NCBI RefSeq assembly: GCF_037203605.1
Contig: NZ_JBBDHC010000007.1
Span: 115,366-179,365, forward strand
Source of the DNA: Denitratimonas tolerans
GTDB taxonomy: Bacteria; Pseudomonadota; Gammaproteobacteria; Xanthomonadales; Xanthomonadaceae
Length of the DNA: 64,000 bases
Direction of reading: 5' to 3'
Both the position numbers and the translations under genes were made by a program. Shown piece by piece: positions 8,471-18,439 of the stretch (position 1 is the first letter of the stretch; every line of letters starts with the position of its first letter). Under the pieces are notes generated by a model. That model was not told the DNA's origin. It was given only the letters and a program-made list of their open reading frames with translations, and made no database searches.

Positions 8471-8893
8471 TTATCCCCCCTTCAGCGGATTGATCGCCTG
8501 CACCTCGCCATACCACTGACCATGCCCCAGATCCTCGGTCCACAGCCGCCCGGCTCCGGCGCGCTGCGCAGCGGCCACGATCAGGCTATCCCAAAAGGAA
8601 AGCTGCCAGCGTGTCTGCACATCGAATGCCGACGCCAGCAGAACGCGGTCGTTGTCCACCACCCGCCACGCCAGGTAATGATTCACCCGTTCCGCCGACT
8701 GTGCGGCGCTCAAACCGCCCTTGCGCATCAGGTTGACGTGCAGTTCCTGCAGCACTTGCACACTCACCGCCGCCTTGCCCGGCTCGGACCACAAGGGCCG
8801 GATCAGTTCGCGTGCCTGCTCGTGGCGCGGGTCTTCGGCTTGGGTGTTTGCATAGAACAGCAGATTGGTATCGACAAAGACCTCAACGCTCAT
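8471..8893 (-). CDS. vapC: VapC-family PIN-domain ribonuclease toxin
   Basis: This 140-residue PIN-domain protein is a predicted Mg2+-dependent RNase toxin of a type II toxin-antitoxin pair. The acidic active-site residues are in place: Asp in VFVDTNLLFYAN (near residue 6), Glu in VLQELHVN (near 55), Asp in SFWDSLIVAAA (near 100) and Asp in LWTEDLGHG (near 119). It starts at ATG 8891-8893, overlapping the antitoxin gene by 11 bases, as expected for coupled translation. The target RNA cannot be predicted. The pair interrupts what is otherwise a run of core genes between the NtrX-like regulator and clpB. Confidence 0.9.
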   Translation of the reverse strand: MSVEVFVDTNLLFYANTQAEDPRHEQARELIRPLWSEPGKAAVSVQVLQELHVNLMRKGGLSAAQSAERVNHYLAWRVVDNDRVLLASAFDVQTRWQLSFWDSLIVAAAQRAGAGRLWTEDLGHGQWYGEVQAINPLKGG

Positions 8894-9113
8894 GCGCCTC
8901 TCCGCGGCTGAGCGGCCCCTCCTGCACGGGCACGGGCTGACCCATGGCGTCCAGCGCACGCCGGCTCGCAGGCTCGAACCCATCCAGTTCCGCGACCGCG
9001 CGCGTCACCAGTTCACCCACCCAGGCCGACACCGAGGTGTGACGATCCACCGCCAGGTGCTTGATCCTGCGCAGCGTCTTTTCGTCAAGACGAAGAGTGA
9101 TGTTGTTGGACAT
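8883..9113 (-). CDS. vapB: VapB-type ribbon-helix-helix antitoxin
   Basis: The 76-residue protein starts MSNNITLRLDEKTLRRIKHL, a CopG/ribbon-helix-helix pattern: an N-terminal beta strand that enters the DNA major groove, then helices with the HTSVSAWVGELV turn. The C-terminal part, after about residue 50, is a plausible toxin-binding tail. It should neutralise the overlapping VapC and repress its own promoter. I chose the ATG at 9111-9113 because upstream in-frame codons are not family-like. A palindrome with an embedded -10-like hexamer lies 25-39 bases upstream. Confidence 0.85.
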   Translation of the reverse strand: MSNNITLRLDEKTLRRIKHLAVDRHTSVSAWVGELVTRAVAELDGFEPASRRALDAMGQPVPVQEGPLSRGEAHER

Positions 9114-9137
9114 GATGCACTGCCTCAGGAAGACGAT

Positions 9138-9152
9138 GCACATTGTAAGTGC
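9138..9152 (-). promoter_or_regulatory. Candidate vapBC promoter/operator palindrome
   Basis: The 15-base sequence GCACATTGTAAGTGC has perfect GCAC/GTGC ends. Read on the minus strand it contains TACAAT, a good -10 hexamer, about 29 bases before the vapB start. A repressor binding the palindrome would cover the -10, consistent with autoregulation by a ribbon-helix-helix antitoxin. No protein-binding evidence is available from sequence alone. Confidence 0.45.
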
Positions 9153-9337
9153 AGCACTCGAACTGTGCGACCTTGGCTTCACCAACAGCCGAGCTGATTG
9201 TTCAGCATGGCGCGCCTCCCAGCGCGCTTCACGTCACCAGAGAAGACCCCTCAAGCCTGCGGCGAAAGAAACGCGGCGATCGGTTGAGATGAGCTTGCGA
9301 ATCCCGGCATCGCATCAATCCTGCACGGCGACGTTGG

Positions 9338-9366
9338 GGTTCCCTCGGATCAAATCCGAGGGAACC
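9338..9366. terminator. Perfect hairpin downstream of clpB
   Basis: Thirteen bases, GGTTCCCTCGGAT, are followed by a 3-base loop (CAA) and their exact reverse complement. The hairpin lies about 22 bases past the clpB stop on the minus strand. It lacks a clear U-run after the stem, so it may be a weak terminator, a 3' stabiliser or a dispersed palindrome. Confidence 0.5.
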
Positions 9367-9388
9367 GCCAACCTGTGCCGAGGCGGTG

Positions 9389-11971
<2,583 letters not shown>

Positions 11972-12018
11972 CGGATTTTCCCGGAAAATTGAGGGTGCAA
12001 GGCACCGCAATGGAGGAA

Positions 12019-12046
12019 AGATGCGGGCGGGCAGGGGCGGTTCAAG
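12019..12046 (-). promoter_or_regulatory. Sigma-32 (heat-shock) type promoter for clpB
   Basis: On the minus strand a perfect CTTGAA (-35, at 12041-12046) is separated by 14 bases from CCGCATCT (-10, at 12019-12026). This is one mismatch from the sigma-32 consensus CCCCATnT. It sits about 50 bases before the clpB start. Both boxes and the spacing fit RpoH promoters, and the target gene is a classical RpoH regulon member. Confidence 0.7.
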
Positions 12047-12061
12047 ACCAGTGCGGCAACG

Positions 12062-12093
12062 AAAAGGCCGCCGGATCGCTCCGGCGGCCTTTT
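12062..12093 (-). terminator. Rho-independent terminator of the CsgG-like gene
   Basis: AAAAGGCCGCCGG and its exact complement CCGGCGGCCTTTT are separated by six bases (12075-12080). On the minus strand this gives a 9-bp G+C stem ending in TTTT. It lies about 40 bases past the CsgG-like stop. The flanking A and T runs could make it bidirectional. It separates that gene from the clpB promoter. Confidence 0.85.
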
Positions 12094-12132
12094 CCGTGCA
12101 CGCGGCGCTGCCGCTGTGGCGGAACCCGTGGC

Positions 12133-12849
12133 TCAGTCGATGCTCAGCGCGCTGCGGGTCTTTGCGCGGCGGCGGTCGTCGGCGGCATCGAAGTCGCGTT
12201 CACAGCCGTCCTGCTTCACCATCACGCATTCCAGGTAGTCGGTGGTGAGCACCAGCGCGGCGCGGATGGCCTTGCCGGCGGGCGTCTTGTTCTGGCTGGC
12301 CAGGTTGCCGCCGAAGCCGCCGCGGAACAGCCCGACCCGCATTCCGCCGCCCTTGGCGTTGCCTTCGATGGTGCGCGTGTAGGCGATCTCGCCGGTGGTC
12401 GTATCCACCACCCGGATATCCACGGCGACATAGGCGTTCTCGCTCTTGCCGCCCAGCGAAATGCCGCGGTAGCTGATGCCGCCGCCGGTGTCTTTCACGT
12501 TTTCTTCATAAGAAGTCACGGTGCCCATCACGAGGTACTGGGCACCGGTGAGTTGGCCGATCTTGGCGCTGGTGCCGGCCCTGACCCGGCCTGACGCGCC
12601 CAGATCCTGCTCGTTCAGCACGGCTTCGAGCTTGCTGCGCTCCACCACGCTGAAGCTGCGCGTTGCGGCCAGTTCGTTGGCCAGCATCCCCGACAGCTCC
12701 CAACCCACGCCGCCACCCCACCAGCCCGCGCCGGATTCGTTGCGGAATTCCGCCACACCGATAGATGGCTTGTCCCGCGCCACGGCCGCCTGCGCGCCAA
12801 GTGCAGTCACTACGACAATTGCCACGCCCACCCAGAATCGTTGTTTCAT
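12133..12849 (-). CDS. CsgG/HfaB-like exported protein
   Basis: The 238-residue protein begins MKQRFWVGVAIVVVTALGAQA, a signal peptide ending near AVA-R. I see no lipobox cysteine. The mature part has the CsgG-type nucleotide-fold features GVAEFRNES, FSVVERSKLEAVLNEQDL, AQYLVMGTVTSYEE and a DIRVVDTTTGEIAYTR strand pair. CsgG-family proteins form secretion channels or periplasmic/outer-membrane assembly factors. There are no curli genes here, so the specific role is unknown. The gene stands alone between pgeF and clpB and has its own terminator. A GGGAG ribosome-binding site precedes ATG 12847-12849. Confidence 0.75.
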   Translation of the reverse strand: MKQRFWVGVAIVVVTALGAQAAVARDKPSIGVAEFRNESGAGWWGGGVGWELSGMLANELAATRSFSVVERSKLEAVLNEQDLGASGRVRAGTSAKIGQLTGAQYLVMGTVTSYEENVKDTGGGISYRGISLGGKSENAYVAVDIRVVDTTTGEIAYTRTIEGNAKGGGMRVGLFRGGFGGNLASQNKTPAGKAIRAALVLTTDYLECVMVKQDGCERDFDAADDRRRAKTRSALSID

Positions 12850-12987
12850 TTGTCTTGCTCCCAGAATCAATCGAACGACGCGCATCAAGAACCACAATCC
12901 TGCCGCCCCGGCACGTCATCGATGGCGATCATCGCATAGTCATACGGAGAGTGAGGGCAAATCAGGGCATCGTTCGGACGGCCGGTT

Positions 12988-13809
12988 TCACCGGCGCTTC
13001 ACACACCGATCGGCAGGCCGGGACGCCGCCGGATCATGCGCACCGTTCGCCGGCGGAGGTCGGCCTTCGCGCCACACCAGTGCCGCCATGCGCCCGGTGC
13101 GGCCGTCGCGGCGGTACGAATAGAAGCGCGCCGGGTCGGAAAGGGTGCACAGGCTGCCGCCATGGACGCGCGCTATGCCGGCCGCGGCCAGGCGTCGGCG
13201 GGCGAGCGCGTAGAGGTCGATCAGGAAGTGCCCGGCGCGGGTCGGGATGAAGCACGCGGTGGCGGCGGCGTCCGCGTCGACGAAGGCGGCGCGCACTTCG
13301 CTGCCGATCTCATAGCGGGCCGGGCCGGCCGCCGGTCCCAGCCACGCAAGGATTTCGCCGGGCGGCGCGCGCATCGCCGCGACGGTGGCTTCCAGCACGC
13401 CGGCCGCGAGGCCGCGCCAGCCGGCGTGTGCGGCAGCGACCACCGAACCATCGCGTGCGGCGAACAGCACCGGCAGGCAATCGGCGCTGAGCACGCCCAG
13501 CACCGCGCCGGGAACGCGGGTGACGGCGGCGTCGGCTTCCGGTTCGTCGGGGCCGGGCGCGCGGGTGGTGACCTCGTGCACGGCGGCGCCGTGTACCTGG
13601 GACAGCCAGTGCGGTGCGCCGGGCAGCGCGGCCAGCTCGACCAGGCGCGCGCGGTTGGCGCGAACGGCGTCGGGTGCATCGCCGCAACGCGCGCCGAGGT
13701 TGAAGGCATCGAAGGGTGGCTGCGATGCGCCAGGCAGCCGGCGCGTGGTCACGCAGGCGCGAATGCCCGGCGCTGCCGGCCAGTCGGGGATCAGGAATTC
13801 AGCGCCCAT
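12988..13809 (-). CDS. pgeF: Peptidoglycan editing factor PgeF / laccase-fold purine nucleoside enzyme (YfiH family)
   Basis: The 273-residue protein belongs to the YfiH (Cu-oxidase_4) family. In E. coli it prevents misincorporation of L-Ser into peptidoglycan precursors, and family members act on purine nucleosides in vitro. Metal-ligand and signature segments are present: WLSQVHG (about 68), SADCLPVLF (about 108), AAHAGWRGLAAGV (about 126) and YSYRRDGRTGRMAALVW near the C-terminus. The start overlaps the end of rluD by 11 bases, the conserved rluD-pgeF coupling. The tail after about 250 is Pro/Ala/Arg-rich and not conserved. Confidence 0.9.
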   Translation of the reverse strand: MGAEFLIPDWPAAPGIRACVTTRRLPGASQPPFDAFNLGARCGDAPDAVRANRARLVELAALPGAPHWLSQVHGAAVHEVTTRAPGPDEPEADAAVTRVPGAVLGVLSADCLPVLFAARDGSVVAAAHAGWRGLAAGVLEATVAAMRAPPGEILAWLGPAAGPARYEIGSEVRAAFVDADAAATACFIPTRAGHFLIDLYALARRRLAAAGIARVHGGSLCTLSDPARFYSYRRDGRTGRMAALVWREGRPPPANGAHDPAASRPADRCVKRR

Positions 13810-14785
13810 CGTCGGCGTGGGCGGCCGTGTCGGCGCGCAGCGCCGCGGCCAGTGCGAGGAGATCGGCCGGCGCGGGCGCGTTGACTTCGATCGGATTGCC
13901 GTGGATCGGGTGCGCCAGCGCCACCCGTTCGGCGTGCAGCGCCTGGCGCCGGAATCCGCGCAGCGTCAGTACGAGAGCGTCGGACGCCGCCTTGGGCAGC
14001 CGCAGCGTGCCGCCGTAGAGCGTGTCGCCCACGAGCGGGTGGCGGATATGCGCCATGTGCACGCGGATCTGGTGGGTGCGGCCGGTTTCCAGGGTGCACT
14101 CGAGCCGGGTGTGGGCGCGAAAACGCTCGCGCACCCGGTAGTGGGTGACGGCCGGCTTGCCGTCCTCGCGCACCGCGCGGCGCAGGCGATCGACCGGATG
14201 GCGTTCCAGCGGCGCGTCGACCGTGCCGCCGGCGATCATCGTGCCGTTGACGATGGCCTCGTACTGGCGATGGATCTCGCGCGCGGCGAGCTGTTCGACC
14301 AGGGCCGTGTGGGCCTCCAGGGTGCGCGCCACGATCAGCGCGCCCGAGGTTTCCTTGTCGAGGCGGTGCACGATGCCGGCGCGCGGCAGCACCGCGAGAT
14401 CCGGATCGTGGTGCAGCAGCGCGTTGACCAGGGTGCCGTCGGGATTGCCGGCACCCGGATGCACCACCAGCCCCGCCGGCTTGTTCACCACCAGGAGGTG
14501 CGCATCCTCGTACAGGATATCGAGCGCGATCGGCTCGGCCTGCGAGCGGGTGGCCGGCTCCAGCGCGGCGCAAAGCATCACCTGCTCGCCCCCGCGCACG
14601 GCATCGCGCGGGCGGGGAACTGTGCCATCCAGGGTGATCTGGCCGGCCTTGAGCCAGGCGGTCAGGCGCGAGCGGGAGAATTCGGGGAAGAGATCGGCCA
14701 GCGCCTGATCGACCCTGCGGCCTGCTGCAGCCTCGGGAATCAGCGCGGCTTGCGTCACCTGGGTGGCGGGAGAATCGGGCGGCAT
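13799..14785 (-). CDS. rluD: 23S rRNA pseudouridine synthase RluD
   Basis: RluD makes pseudouridines 1911, 1915 and 1917 in helix 69 of 23S rRNA. The 328-residue protein has an N-terminal S4 RNA-binding domain (about 18-80: GRRVDQALADLFPEFSRSRL). A RluA-family catalytic domain follows, with the active-site Asp in AGIVHRLDKETSGALIVA and downstream motifs ETGRTHQIRVHMAHIRHPL and DTLYGG. I chose ATG 14783-14785; the frame continues upstream but without conserved sequence. It is divergent from bamD across 127 bases and overlaps pgeF, the standard gammaproteobacterial arrangement. Confidence 0.94.
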   Translation of the reverse strand: MPPDSPATQVTQAALIPEAAAGRRVDQALADLFPEFSRSRLTAWLKAGQITLDGTVPRPRDAVRGGEQVMLCAALEPATRSQAEPIALDILYEDAHLLVVNKPAGLVVHPGAGNPDGTLVNALLHHDPDLAVLPRAGIVHRLDKETSGALIVARTLEAHTALVEQLAAREIHRQYEAIVNGTMIAGGTVDAPLERHPVDRLRRAVREDGKPAVTHYRVRERFRAHTRLECTLETGRTHQIRVHMAHIRHPLVGDTLYGGTLRLPKAASDALVLTLRGFRRQALHAERVALAHPIHGNPIEVNAPAPADLLALAAALRADTAAHADDGR

Positions 14786-14868
14786 GGGCGGTGTGGATTC
14801 CTGACGGGCGCGCGAGGCCGCAGGGATCTCTTCACGGCTTCTTAATGGGCCGACCTGCGGCTTTGGGA

Positions 14869-14874
14869 TATTAT
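14869..14874 (+). promoter_or_regulatory. Candidate -10 element for bamD
   Basis: TATTAT in the context GGGATATTATGCC lies 39 bases before the bamD ATG. It is the most A+T-rich hexamer in the rluD/bamD divergent region. No convincing -35 is visible 17 bases upstream. Confidence 0.35.
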
Positions 14875-14912
14875 GCCCTGCCCCGCGCCGTACGCGGCAG
14901 ACAGAGCCACCG

Positions 14913-15773
14913 ATGACCCGACGTACCGGAATCGCCCGCCTTGCCATCCTTCTGGCGCTTGTCGCCCTGCTCGTCGGCTGCGGCCGCTGGGGCAAGCGCG
15001 AAGATCCGCTCGAAACCCTGCCGGTGGAGACGCTCTACGCGCAGGCCAAGGCTTCGCTGGAAAAGGGCAACCTCAGCCGCGCGCAGCGCGTGTACCAGCG
15101 CCTGATCGCGCGTTTTCCGTACGGTGCCTATACCGAGCAGGCGCAGGTCGAGCTGGCCTACGTCTACTACAAGAGCAACAGGCCCGAGGATGCGACATCG
15201 GCGGTCAACCGCTTCATCCGCACCTACCCGGCGCATGCCCATATCGACTATGTCCATTACCTGCGCGGCCTGATCAATTTCGACCGCCAGGATGGCATGG
15301 TGCTGCGGATGGCGCGCCTGGACCCGACCCAGCGCGAGCAGGTTTCGCTGCAGCAGGCGTTCAACGACTTCAACGACCTGATCCAGCGTTTCCCGCAGAG
15401 CCGGTATGCCCCGGATGCGCGCGCCAGGATGATGCACCTGCGCAACCAGATGGCGCGCCATGACCTCAACGTGGCGGTCTTCTACCTCGAGCGCCGCGCC
15501 TGGGTTGCCGCAGCCAACCGCAGCCAGCACCTGATCGAGCAGTACCCGCAAACGATCTATACCGCCGATGCGCTCGCGGTGATGAGTGAGTCCTATGCGC
15601 GCCTGCAGCAGGAGACACTCGCCGGCGATGCGCGCCGCGTGCTCGAGCTCAATTTCCCGGACCATCCCTACCTGCACGGCAGCTGGCCGGCCGAACGCTC
15701 CTGGTGGCGCAAGCTGACCCCGTTCGGGTCGGACAAGCGCAGCTACTACGGCGACCTGCGGGCCTCGTCCTGA
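14913..15773 (+). CDS. bamD: Outer membrane protein assembly factor BamD (lipoprotein)
   Basis: BamD is the essential lipoprotein of the beta-barrel assembly machine. The 286-residue precursor has a lipoprotein signal, LLALVALLVGCGRW, with the acylated Cys at residue 23. Five TPR-like helix pairs follow: TLYAQAKASLEKGNLSRAQ, PYGAYTEQAQVELAYVYYK, HIDYVHYLRGL, RYAPDARARMMHLRNQMAR and QTIYTADALAVMSESYARL. The AxFPYGxYxExAQ-type block is diagnostic. Length and architecture are normal. It is monocistronic as far as can be seen, convergent with nadE. Confidence 0.95.
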   Translation: MTRRTGIARLAILLALVALLVGCGRWGKREDPLETLPVETLYAQAKASLEKGNLSRAQRVYQRLIARFPYGAYTEQAQVELAYVYYKSNRPEDATSAVNRFIRTYPAHAHIDYVHYLRGLINFDRQDGMVLRMARLDPTQREQVSLQQAFNDFNDLIQRFPQSRYAPDARARMMHLRNQMARHDLNVAVFYLERRAWVAAANRSQHLIEQYPQTIYTADALAVMSESYARLQQETLAGDARRVLELNFPDHPYLHGSWPAERSWWRKLTPFGSDKRSYYGDLRASS

Positions 15774-15819
15774 GGGTGCGCCGGGCGCTGCCGCCTGCCT
15801 GGCCGCGCCCTGACCCGAC

Positions 15820-17406
15820 TCAGCCGGTGTAGCCCGAGGTCACGGGCAGGTTCAACACGCTGCCGAAGGCGCTGCGCGACAGGCGCGGTCCGGGGGCACC
15901 CTGCGCCCGCTTCCATTCGGAGATGCGCACCAGCCGCAGCACCCGCTGCACCGTGTCCGGTTCGAAGCCCGAATCGATCAGCTGTGCGGCCGATCGCCCG
16001 TGTTCGAGGTACTGGTCGAGCAGGGCGTCGAGCACCGCGTAGGGTGGCAGCGAATCCTCGTCGCGCTGATCCTCGCGCAGTTCCGCGCTGGGAGCGCGGG
16101 CGATCACACCCTCCGGGATCCGCACGCCGTCACCCTGTGCATTGCGCCAGCGCGCGAGGTCGAAGGCGGCGCTCTTGTAGAGGTCTTTGAGCGGGGCATA
16201 GCCGCCGCAGGTGTCGCCGTAGAGGGTGCAGTAGCCCACCGCCACCTCGCTCTTGTTGCCGGTCGCAAGCAGCAGCGCGCCGGTGGCATTGGACAGGCCC
16301 ATCAGGAGGAGCCCGCGGGCGCGGCTCTGCAGGTTCTCCACGACCAGCCCGGGCACCTCGCCGATGGCCGGCGACAGCGTCTGCAGCGCGGACGCCACGG
16401 TGGCCTCGATCGGCAGCGTCAGCATGCGCACCCCGAGCGCCTGCGCCTGTTCCTGCGCCAGGTCGTTGGACAGCGCGCTGGTGTAGCGCGAGGGCAGCCG
16501 CACGGCGGTGGTGTTTTCCGCGCCGAGCGCATCCACCGCGATCGCCAGCACGAGGGCCGAGTCCAGTCCGCCGGAGAGGCCGAGCAGGATGCTGCCGAAG
16601 CCGTTCTTGCGCGCGTAGCCGCGCGTGCCGGCGACCAGCGCGCGCCAGGTCAGGGACTGGCGCGAGGCGTCGCCTTCGGCGGGCCATGAAAGCGGCGCGA
16701 AGCGACGGTTCGCGGGATCGAAATCCGCCGTCAGCCAGGCCTCGCGGAAGGCCGCGGCCGGCGGGTGCAGGTGGCCGTCGGCATCGGCGAGCCGGGAGGC
16801 ACCGTGGAAAATCCACGCATCCTGCGCGCCGACGGCGTTGCACCGGGCCAAGGCGAGGCGCGGGCTGGCAGCGCGTGCGGACAGGCGTTCGGCGTCGCGC
16901 GCGAGGGCTTCGTGCTCGAACGGTTCGGCCGCAACCACCAGCCCCAGCGTGGCACCGGCCGCCGCGATGGCATCGGATTCGAGGTCGCCCCGATCTTCCA
17001 CGGCCAGTCCCATGGTGACGCCGGCAAGCTCGAAGACGCAGGCGGGGGCGGCAGCGCCGGGCTGCCGCGCGTACGCGGTGGCAATGATGCGGCCATCGCG
17101 CAGCACGCTGGCCGCGGTGACCACGCCGGCATCGGTCCGGCACGGCCAGCCGACCACGGCGGTGATGCCCCGTGTCTGCGACGCCAGCGTTTCGATGCCG
17201 CGCCGGCATTCGGCCAGGAACGCCGGCCGCGACAGGAGGTCCAGCGGCGGGCTGCCGCTCAGGGCCAGTCCGGGGAAGACCACGAGAGCGGCGCGGTGCG
17301 CATCGCGCGCCTCGGTGATCAGCGCGGCAATGCGGCGCGCATTGCCCTCCACCTCACCGAGCGGAAAGTCGAACTGCGCCAGCGCGATGCGCAGCGGCCG
17401 GCTCAT
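15820..17406 (-). CDS. nadE: NAD+ synthetase with degenerate glutaminase domain
   Basis: This 528-residue NadE makes NAD+ from deamido-NAD+ and ATP. The C-terminal synthetase half (about 265-528) is intact: P-loop LLGLSGGLDSALVLA, LLLATGNKSEVAVGYCTLYG and DTCGGYAPLKDLYK. The N-terminal half has the nitrilase fold that normally frees ammonia from glutamine, but its Glu-Lys-Cys triad is lost. FPELxLxGYPP reads FPGLALSGSPP (Gly46). The Lys-containing RKxxLPNY segment is replaced by YARQPGAAAP (about 112-121). The ICED cysteine site reads GLAVEDRG (Val136). The enzyme is probably ammonia-dependent, or fed by another source. It follows ampE by 39 bases on the same strand. Confidence 0.93.
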   Translation of the reverse strand: MSRPLRIALAQFDFPLGEVEGNARRIAALITEARDAHRAALVVFPGLALSGSPPLDLLSRPAFLAECRRGIETLASQTRGITAVVGWPCRTDAGVVTAASVLRDGRIIATAYARQPGAAAPACVFELAGVTMGLAVEDRGDLESDAIAAAGATLGLVVAAEPFEHEALARDAERLSARAASPRLALARCNAVGAQDAWIFHGASRLADADGHLHPPAAAFREAWLTADFDPANRRFAPLSWPAEGDASRQSLTWRALVAGTRGYARKNGFGSILLGLSGGLDSALVLAIAVDALGAENTTAVRLPSRYTSALSNDLAQEQAQALGVRMLTLPIEATVASALQTLSPAIGEVPGLVVENLQSRARGLLLMGLSNATGALLLATGNKSEVAVGYCTLYGDTCGGYAPLKDLYKSAAFDLARWRNAQGDGVRIPEGVIARAPSAELREDQRDEDSLPPYAVLDALLDQYLEHGRSAAQLIDSGFEPDTVQRVLRLVRISEWKRAQGAPGPRLSRSAFGSVLNLPVTSGYTG

Positions 17407-17445
17407 GCGCGTGTCCCGGCGCTGCGCGATGTCGGTGGCCGCAGC

Positions 17446-18363
17446 TCAGACATGGCCGGCAAGCACGAACAGGGCCAGCACCACGATCCAGGCCACGAGG
17501 ATGCGCCAGGCCTGCGCCATCGCCGCGTGCAGCGCCTGCAGCGGCAGCGGCGCGTCGGCCGGCTGCGACGCATCGTCGTCGATGTCGTCCGCTTCGCGCT
17601 CGGCCGCCGCCTCGCGCAGCGCCTGCCGGACGCTGACCTGCGCGGCCGCATCGAGAAACCCGATGGAAAAGTCGAAATCCTGTCCGCTCCGCGCGCCGTG
17701 CCACTCGCGCCACGCGGCGTGGACCGCATCGAAATGCCCGACGACGGCGAGCGCAAGCGTCATCAGGTGCGCAACCGGCCAGTCGAGGATGGCAAGCAGA
17801 TGCTGCCACGCCGCCAGCTGCGCAGGCGGCAGGGATTTTCCGGCCTCGGTCCCCGCACCGCGTTCGGTCAGGCGGTAGAGGAGCGCGCCGAACGGGCCAA
17901 GCAGCAGGAACCAGAGCAGCACGCCGAACCAGCGCCGGCGCGCCGCGTGGAACACGGCCTGCACCAGGCTGGCGGGGTCCGTGGCGCTGGCCGGGCGGGC
18001 AGCGTCGGTCAGCTGCGCCAGCGCACGCTCGCGTGCCGCATCGTCGCTGGCTTCCTCGATCGCCTCCACATCCCGATCCAGGTCGCGCGGACCCCAGCAG
18101 TAGCCCAGTGCGAGTACCGCGAACGCGAATCCGGCGAGGCCGAGGAACTGCCCGCTCAGGGCATGCTGCAGCCAGGCCGTGAGCGCCAGCGGGACGCCCA
18201 GCACCAGGATCAGGGCGAAGGGCGAGGCGAACGCCGCGCCCATCTGTCGGCCCAGCCAGGCGACCCAGCGCGAAAACCAGCCGTAGCGTCGCAGTTGTGC
18301 GAGCGGGGTGACGTAGTGGCCAAGGGCCAGCGCCAGCACCACGGCGATCAAGGTGGAGGACAT
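17446..18363 (-). CDS. ampE: AmpE-like regulatory membrane protein
   Basis: The 305-residue inner-membrane protein matches the AmpE/CobD-like family, named from its link to AmpD and beta-lactamase regulation. It starts MSSTLIAVVLALALGHYVTPL and contains the family AVFHAARRRWFGVLLWFLLLGPFGALLYRL block near residues 150-180, followed by a hydrophobic region near 190-215 and a C-terminal membrane helix. An acidic linker (about 250-275) precedes that last helix. No ampD or beta-lactamase gene adjoins it. A role in cell-wall recycling signalling is inferred only from the family. Confidence 0.85.
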   Translation of the reverse strand: MSSTLIAVVLALALGHYVTPLAQLRRYGWFSRWVAWLGRQMGAAFASPFALILVLGVPLALTAWLQHALSGQFLGLAGFAFAVLALGYCWGPRDLDRDVEAIEEASDDAARERALAQLTDAARPASATDPASLVQAVFHAARRRWFGVLLWFLLLGPFGALLYRLTERGAGTEAGKSLPPAQLAAWQHLLAILDWPVAHLMTLALAVVGHFDAVHAAWREWHGARSGQDFDFSIGFLDAAAQVSVRQALREAAAEREADDIDDDASQPADAPLPLQALHAAMAQAWRILVAWIVVLALFVLAGHV

Positions 18364-18439
18364 GTGGGCTCCGGACGGGAGGGCCCGGTAATTCTATGCC
18401 CAAACGCGGCCGCGCCGGGTGCGCATCGGTCGGCGCGGA

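Noticed and set aside
18396..18439. Small plus-strand gene between ampE and nudC
   Set aside because: The open frame there runs into the antisense of nudC and has no ribosome-binding site or recognisable product.
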